The notes under the pieces: model-generated | Told to the model about the DNA's origin: nothing | Database searches by the model: none | What the model saw: the letters and a program-made list of their open reading frames with translations, nothing else | Shown here: positions 59,560 to 64,000 of the stretch, piece after piece | Position numbering within the stretch: the first letter of the stretch is position 1 | Layout: every line of letters starts with the position of its first letter | From: Croceimicrobium hydrocarbonivorans | Lineage (GTDB): Bacteria; Bacteroidota; Bacteroidia; Flavobacteriales; Schleiferiaceae | Length of the DNA stretch: 64,000 nucleotides | Reading direction: 5' to 3' | Assembly (NCBI RefSeq): GCF_014524565.1 | Contig: NZ_CP060139.1 | Coordinates: 434,001 to 498,000, forward strand | Program-made: the position numbers and the translations under genes

Positions 59560-60780
59560 ATGGACCGCAATTTTGATCTTATTGTAATCGGAGGTGGCAT
59601 TGTTGGCTTAGCTACGGCCTATAAATACCAGATGGCCTTTCCTGGGCATCGAATTGCAATTCTGGAAAAAGAAGATCATTTAGGCGCTCATCAAACCGGC
59701 CGAAATTCTGGGGTAATTCATTCGGGCATCTATTATAAGCCTGGTAGCTTCAAAGCGCTTAACTGCACCAATGGTCGGAAGCAAATTGTGGTTTTTGCCA
59801 AAGAACATGGGGTGGCACATGACATTTGCGGGAAAATCATTCTAGCTACTGAAGAAAAGGAACTGCCCATTTTACAAGGCATTTTTGAAAAAGGTCAGGC
59901 TAATCAGATTGAAGGTATTGAGATGATTGGTCCGGATGCCATTCGTGATATTGAACCCTTTAGTAGAGGCATCAAAGCGATTCGGGTACCAGTAACGGGA
60001 ATTATCGACTATGTTGGCTTTTGTAAAAAATTGGTGGAACTGATTAAAGCTCGCAATCCTAAAAGTGAATTATTCCTAAGCACTCAATTTCTGGAAAGCT
60101 TTCGCGAAGATGGCAAAGAAGGAATCCGCACCAATAAGGGCAATTTTTATACCCAGCATAAGATCTTTTGTGCCGGTTTACAAAGTGATCGATTGGCCCG
60201 AAAAGAAGGGGCTAAACCCGATTTGAAAATTGTAGGCTTCCGTGGGGATTATTACGAATTAACGGAAGAAGCCCGGCACAAAGTAAAGCACTTGATTTAT
60301 CCGGTTCCCGACCCTGATTTCCCTTTCCTGGGCGTGCATTTTACGCGCATGGTAGATGGTAGCGTGGAATGCGGACCGAATGCTGTTTTCTCCTTTAAGC
60401 GTGAAGGCTACAGTCCTAAATCCTTTAGCTTTAAAGATACCTTTGAATCCCTTACTTACCCTGGAACCTGGAAACTATTCAGCCGCCATGCCGGACAAGG
60501 AATGGAAGAAATGAAACGGGCTTTTTCCAAAAAGCTCTTTTTAGATGCCTTACGGAAAATGATTCCTTATTTACAGATGGAAGATATTCGCCCGGTACGC
60601 GCTGGTGTTAGGGCTCAGGCCTTAAAGCACAATGGCGATCTGGTGGATGATTTTAAAATCGAAAAATTCGGGAATTCGGTGCATGTCTTAAATGCCCCTT
60701 CTCCTGCCGCTACGGCCAGCTTAGCCATTGCCGATGAAATTCTCGACATGGCTGGATTTGTTCCTAAGCAAAAGGATTAA
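59560..60780 (+). CDS. lhgO: L-2-hydroxyglutarate oxidase/dehydrogenase (LhgO)
   Basis: A 406-residue FAD flavoenzyme that oxidises L-2-hydroxyglutarate to 2-oxoglutarate, feeding electrons to the quinone pool. Rossmann motif FDLIVIGGGIVGLATAYKY (about residue 5), HQTGRNSGVIHSGIYY (about 46, FAD and substrate site), and the C-terminal RPVRAGVRAQAL block with APSPAATASLAIA. Length fits E. coli LhgO (422 aa). It starts 26 nt after the MBL gene; a TACCTTCG box at 59539-59546 may serve as promoter. Its stop overlaps the convergent T9SS gene. Confidence 0.92.
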   Translation: MDRNFDLIVIGGGIVGLATAYKYQMAFPGHRIAILEKEDHLGAHQTGRNSGVIHSGIYYKPGSFKALNCTNGRKQIVVFAKEHGVAHDICGKIILATEEKELPILQGIFEKGQANQIEGIEMIGPDAIRDIEPFSRGIKAIRVPVTGIIDYVGFCKKLVELIKARNPKSELFLSTQFLESFREDGKEGIRTNKGNFYTQHKIFCAGLQSDRLARKEGAKPDLKIVGFRGDYYELTEEARHKVKHLIYPVPDPDFPFLGVHFTRMVDGSVECGPNAVFSFKREGYSPKSFSFKDTFESLTYPGTWKLFSRHAGQGMEEMKRAFSKKLFLDALRKMIPYLQMEDIRPVRAGVRAQALKHNGDLVDDFKIEKFGNSVHVLNAPSPAATASLAIADEILDMAGFVPKQKD

Positions 60781-61625
60781 TAAACCAGAACGCGAATTTC
60801 CTCGCTGCTCTCTGCATTGTGAAGGCGAGCGATATACATGCCCTTCTCCAATTCTTGAAGGTCTAAGCGACTTTGTCCTTTCTCGTAATCTTGCTCCCAA
60901 ACCAATGCACCACCTAAGCTGAAAATTTGCAGCTGAGCCTTGCCTTCGGGAATTTCAAAATAGAGTGTTTCATCTAATTGACGTAGGCTAAACACTTGCT
61001 CTTCCGCTTCAGGCAAACCAATCCAAGCTGAACCTTCACCGGCAACAATGCCTTCGCCATATTGCTCATTATAGCCATAGTCCTTAATGGTAATAGACTT
61101 ATAATCAGCGGCCACATCAACACGGATCCAACCATAGTAATTACGGAGGGTATCATCTACTTCCGCGCGAAAGCGTACTCCAATTAGGCCGTTTAAAGCG
61201 CCATTGAACTTATCGTTTGGACTGCCGGTTCCATTGCTAATCATCGAGAGCTGACCTAAGGAATAGCTCCCTCCACTGCCCTTGTAAACCGAGTTGGGTC
61301 CAATACTATCTCCAGGACTCAGATTGAAGGGATAAGCGTAATTACCATAGTCAAGGCCAATAATAGAATTGGCGGCAACTCCTCGTGACTGCACGAAATT
61401 GCCACTCACATTAAAAATGGAAGTATCTACATATTGAATAAAACGATAGTCAACAACCCCAAGGCTGTCTTCATCAATATCCAGATCCCAATAGGCATTA
61501 TTGGTATTCAGAGTGGTATCAGCTAAATCAACATACTTGATTTGAGCATCGGCTCCATAGGCAGCTAATAAACCGCTAATGGCTCCTAAATACTTTAAAC
61601 TCTCCTTTTGTTTCTTATCCTTCAT
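60777..61625 (-). CDS. Secreted protein with T9SS type A sorting domain
   Basis: A 282-residue exported protein: signal peptide ending near YGADAQ (residue 27), a central beta-rich region of about 170 residues with DxD-type acidic loops, and a C-terminal sorting domain of about 75 residues (LQIFSLGGALVWEQDYEKGQ, then LQELEKGMYIARL and a short basic end) that directs passage through the type IX secretion system and, usually, anchoring on the cell surface. The central region has no recognised domain. It shows that the organism encodes T9SS substrates, in line with gldI at 35.5 kb. Confidence 0.88.
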   Translation of the reverse strand: MKDKKQKESLKYLGAISGLLAAYGADAQIKYVDLADTTLNTNNAYWDLDIDEDSLGVVDYRFIQYVDTSIFNVSGNFVQSRGVAANSIIGLDYGNYAYPFNLSPGDSIGPNSVYKGSGGSYSLGQLSMISNGTGSPNDKFNGALNGLIGVRFRAEVDDTLRNYYGWIRVDVAADYKSITIKDYGYNEQYGEGIVAGEGSAWIGLPEAEEQVFSLRQLDETLYFEIPEGKAQLQIFSLGGALVWEQDYEKGQSRLDLQELEKGMYIARLHNAESSEEIRVLVY

Positions 61626-61664
61626 AATCCGTAAAACTGGGCAAAAATCTATAAAAGGCGCGGA

Positions 61665-64000
61665 CTAGCCAATTTTGTTTCGATGCAATTGCGGATCAAC
61701 TGTCTTTTCCCACTGTTCCCGGCTAAGTTCATGGCCTAAAAACGCAGTGATTTCCTGCAATGCCTCACCTTTTAATAAAGCTCGATACGAAACCTCCATC
61801 CATTCAATATGCGGTTGTTGATCCAGCCAAAGCTGAAAACGCTGTCTTTCCCTTTCTAATTGTTGACCTTTTTGAAATGGGAAATTTTCCAAACTAGCGG
61901 CCTCTCCTTTCATCTTGGCTTGGGAGAGGATGATCTCAAGTAAGGGCCTTTCCATCCACAAGACCTTATACTTTCGATCGGCCGGTAAATAAGGTAATAG
62001 CGGTGCCACTACTTTTAAGGCTTTGCCATCGCTTGGAGGAAGTTCCGCCCCTTGCGGCAAACTTTTCAAGGCTTCCCATTCGTAGTAGCCTTTGGGATTG
62101 TGACCATCTGCCTCACGCACCTCATCTTTCAACAATTCCAAACCACTGGCTTCCAAAAGGGCCATCATAAAACTGGTACCCGACCTAGGGAATCCACTTA
62201 CTATGATACTACTGGCTTTGGGGCTTTTGCCGATTAATTCATCTCTTAAAGCCAAGGCCTTTTGATGTTTGGGTGCCTTCCGTAAACACAGTTGCAATGC
62301 CTTCCGGCAGGATACGCTATCCCCCGATTGATGATAGTGTAAGGCCCATAGATAATGCAAATGGGGTTGATGCATCTTTAGGCTCAAGGCCTGATTGGCC
62401 CATATTTCAAAATCCTCATAAGCCCCTTTGGCAAAGGCCACCTGAGCTTTTCCATTTAAAGCCGGACTGTATTCCTGATTTAGGGCTAATGCGCGATCAA
62501 ATTGTTGGTCTGCTCCCTCCCATTGACCAGCCAGGAATAAGGCATGCCCCATTTCCTGATACAGAGCAGGACTTTGCAAGCCACTTTGTTCTAGGGCCTG
62601 CATTTCCACCAAGGACTTTTCGGCTTGCCCAGCTTGCAGTATGGCCAGGGCATGGCAAAAACGCAATTGTAAATCGGCCTGAAATTCTGGTTTCAATCCA
62701 GTCCAAAAGCGCTCCCAAAGAGCCGAATCTCCACCATTAAGAATTAATCGCGCCTTTAATATATACCAGCGATACGCCTGATTACTGTTCAACCAATGCT
62801 GATCACAAATTTGCAAGGCTTCAGCATAGGCTCCCACTTCTCTCAGGCTAATCGCCTTATTGTAATCCTGTTCTTCACGAATGCCCTTTTGTTGAGTATT
62901 AGCTAAATCGATGTATTGCAATTCCTCCAAATCGCGCAAAGCATCATTTTGACCTTGCTGGGGATGAACTTCTAAAAACTGTGCATTATTAATAAGATCC
63001 CAGGTGGGTAGCCAACTGGCGGCACGCTTATTTCGAAATAGCTCCTTAATAATTCGCCCTTCCATATCCTTTGCCAGTGGTAATTGGAAATGATGCAAAA
63101 TAGTAGGTACGATATCCAGCAGGCTTATGCCATAAAGCTTTTGATTCGCTATAAAATCAGGTCCAGTAGCGGCAAAGACGCCAAATGCGCGGTGTTCTGA
63201 AGCGGGGGCTGCCGGTATATTCGGGAGTTCCTTTTGCCTTCCGGCGGAAAGCTCAAAGCCATGATCTGAAATCAAGATCAAATTATGATCCTTAGCTTTA
63301 TTGAGCATACTTCCCAGCATAGCGTCATGCCAGCGATAGGCAGCTCTAATTATATAATGATAGTGTTTGAAATCTGTATCCGAAATCTGCGCTTGCTGAG
63401 GAGGATAATAAGCGGCGCCTAAATGCTGTAATTGATCCAGGGCTTCGAAGTAGAACATTCGGCATTGGGCTTCCTTTTGCAACATCGCCATGGCACAATG
63501 GAACTGCATTCTGCTTCGCATTAATATGCGTCCTACTTTTTGAACTAAGGGATCATCCAGTAAAAGCTCGGCAGGCATTTCGGGGAAAAAGCCCGCCAGA
63601 ATTTCGGGACTTAAATCTTGGGCCTTTTCTCTTTCGGAACTTAAAAAGTCACCCCAGTCTTCGGGATAGAATTGCCCTTGCAAATCACCTTCGGCGAAAG
63701 CCAAATTGGAAATCATATCACCTCGGATCGCTTCCACCGGATTGGAAGGCCACCAGTTTAAAACCTGGCAAGAAATCCCGGCTTCCGAAAGGATATTCCA
63801 AATTGCCGGCACTTGGCGTTGCAAACTCGAAATAGCTCGAGGGCCCTCCAAGCTTTCTTCTACAAATCCTAAAATGCCATGTTCGTGGGCCCTTTTCCCG
63901 CTAGCCACCGAAGTCCATAATAATGGACTAATCATAGGCTGTAAGCTGGCCAGTGCCCCATCACTCCCATTGGCTAATAGCATTTGGAATTGGGGCATTT
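61665..64000 (-). CDS. Alkaline phosphatase-superfamily/TPR/sulfotransferase fusion (5' end outside window)
   Basis: At least 777 residues, N-terminus off the right edge; the visible MPQFQMLLANG start is an internal strand of the phosphodiesterase domain. Residues 1-330: a type I phosphodiesterase/nucleotide pyrophosphatase-like domain with the nucleophile region ISPLLWTSVASGKRAHEHGILGF and ISDHGFELSAGR, the second metal-site motif. Residues 370-590: TPR units. Residues 605-777: a sulfotransferase-type P-loop domain (IVSGFPRSGTSFMMALLEASG binds PAPS phosphate). An intact sulfotransferase and phosphatase pair in one chain suggests building or editing of a secreted glycan, but this is inference. 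Confidence 0.82.
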   Translation of the reverse strand, partial: MPQFQMLLANGSDGALASLQPMISPLLWTSVASGKRAHEHGILGFVEESLEGPRAISSLQRQVPAIWNILSEAGISCQVLNWWPSNPVEAIRGDMISNLAFAEGDLQGQFYPEDWGDFLSSEREKAQDLSPEILAGFFPEMPAELLLDDPLVQKVGRILMRSRMQFHCAMAMLQKEAQCRMFYFEALDQLQHLGAAYYPPQQAQISDTDFKHYHYIIRAAYRWHDAMLGSMLNKAKDHNLILISDHGFELSAGRQKELPNIPAAPASEHRAFGVFAATGPDFIANQKLYGISLLDIVPTILHHFQLPLAKDMEGRIIKELFRNKRAASWLPTWDLINNAQFLEVHPQQGQNDALRDLEELQYIDLANTQQKGIREEQDYNKAISLREVGAYAEALQICDQHWLNSNQAYRWYILKARLILNGGDSALWERFWTGLKPEFQADLQLRFCHALAILQAGQAEKSLVEMQALEQSGLQSPALYQEMGHALFLAGQWEGADQQFDRALALNQEYSPALNGKAQVAFAKGAYEDFEIWANQALSLKMHQPHLHYLWALHYHQSGDSVSCRKALQLCLRKAPKHQKALALRDELIGKSPKASSIIVSGFPRSGTSFMMALLEASGLELLKDEVREADGHNPKGYYEWEALKSLPQGAELPPSDGKALKVVAPLLPYLPADRKYKVLWMERPLLEIILSQAKMKGEAASLENFPFQKGQQLERERQRFQLWLDQQPHIEWMEVSYRALLKGEALQEITAFLGHELSREQWEKTVDPQLHRNKIG

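Noticed and set aside
62273-62740. A 155-codon plus-strand frame opposite the fusion gene
   Set aside because: Antisense to clear TPR coding sequence; no motif.
1-64000. tRNA, rRNA, CRISPR array, insertion sequence, integrase or phage genes
   Set aside because: None was recognised by reading; a tRNAscan or repeat search was not possible, so small RNA genes could still be missed.

Overview
The window looks like chromosomal core sequence of a member of the Bacteroidota, most likely the Flavobacteriales (Cryomorphaceae/Schleiferiaceae-like; the family is a guess). The evidence is a type IX secretion (T9SS) C-terminal sorting-domain protein, a GldI-type lipoprotein, DUF5606 and DUF5777 proteins, an outer-membrane beta-barrel receptor with a carboxypeptidase-regulatory-like N-terminus, many lipoproteins, almost no Shine-Dalgarno sequences, and repeated promoter boxes of the Bacteroidota type (TTTG, about 19 nt, TAnnTTTG). 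I see no rRNA, tRNA, CRISPR array, transposase, integrase or phage gene.

Layout. 0-11.5 kb: a solute/sodium symporter, small lipoproteins, an RlmL-like RNA methyltransferase with PriA, an M48 protease with a YhhN-type lysoplasmalogenase, Hsp20, and a coupled panB-pseudouridine synthase-membrane protein operon. 11.5-21 kb: dnaK and tpx with clear terminators, a thioredoxin, a polyphosphate operon (sixA-ppk1-ppx, each junction overlapping 4 nt), and a housekeeping operon (ruvX, def, TPR lipoprotein, DUF5606, mazG). 21-24 kb: dapD, a START-domain protein, a Tet-type MFS exporter. 24-27.4 kb: an AT-richer island of small envelope proteins of unknown function, including an unlisted 43-codon reading frame overlapping the stop of a BamE-like gene. 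27.6-30.8 kb: secreted protein, barrel-like protein, serine hydrolase lipoprotein and a small membrane protein. 30.8-34.4 kb: a c-type cytochrome lipoprotein, YceI and a DUF5777 barrel in one operon, with a divergent OB-fold protein and a UMF1-type MFS transporter. 34.5-38.2 kb: nrnA-like phosphoesterase, gldI and two tandem cyclophilin-FKBP fusion immunophilins, closed by a UUCG terminator. 38-44.6 kb: a clan GH-A hydrolase, a TonB-type barrel receptor and uvrB. 44.7-46.2 kb: a DoxX-like protein, glutathione peroxidase and OhrR/MarR regulator operon with a consensus promoter and a palindrome at the expected transcription start. 46-52.9 kb: a small membrane protein, a BASS-type transporter, a DUF349 protein, aroE, a DUF368 (PopT-type) lipid-carrier transporter and a TPR protein. 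53-64 kb: glmM, two tandem class V PLP enzymes, a conserved protein of unclear function, an MBL hydrolase, LhgO, a T9SS cargo protein and, running off the right edge, an alkaline-phosphatase-superfamily/TPR/sulfotransferase fusion.

Most genes are ordinary core functions. The parts that look least described are the cytochrome/YceI/DUF5777/OB-fold envelope module, the coupling of SixA to the phosphohistidine enzyme PPK1, the peroxide-response operon with its probable operator, the tandem fusion immunophilins beside gldI, the three-domain fusion at the right edge, and the small-protein island at 24-27.4 kb. All functional statements rest on reading motifs by eye; no database search was run.
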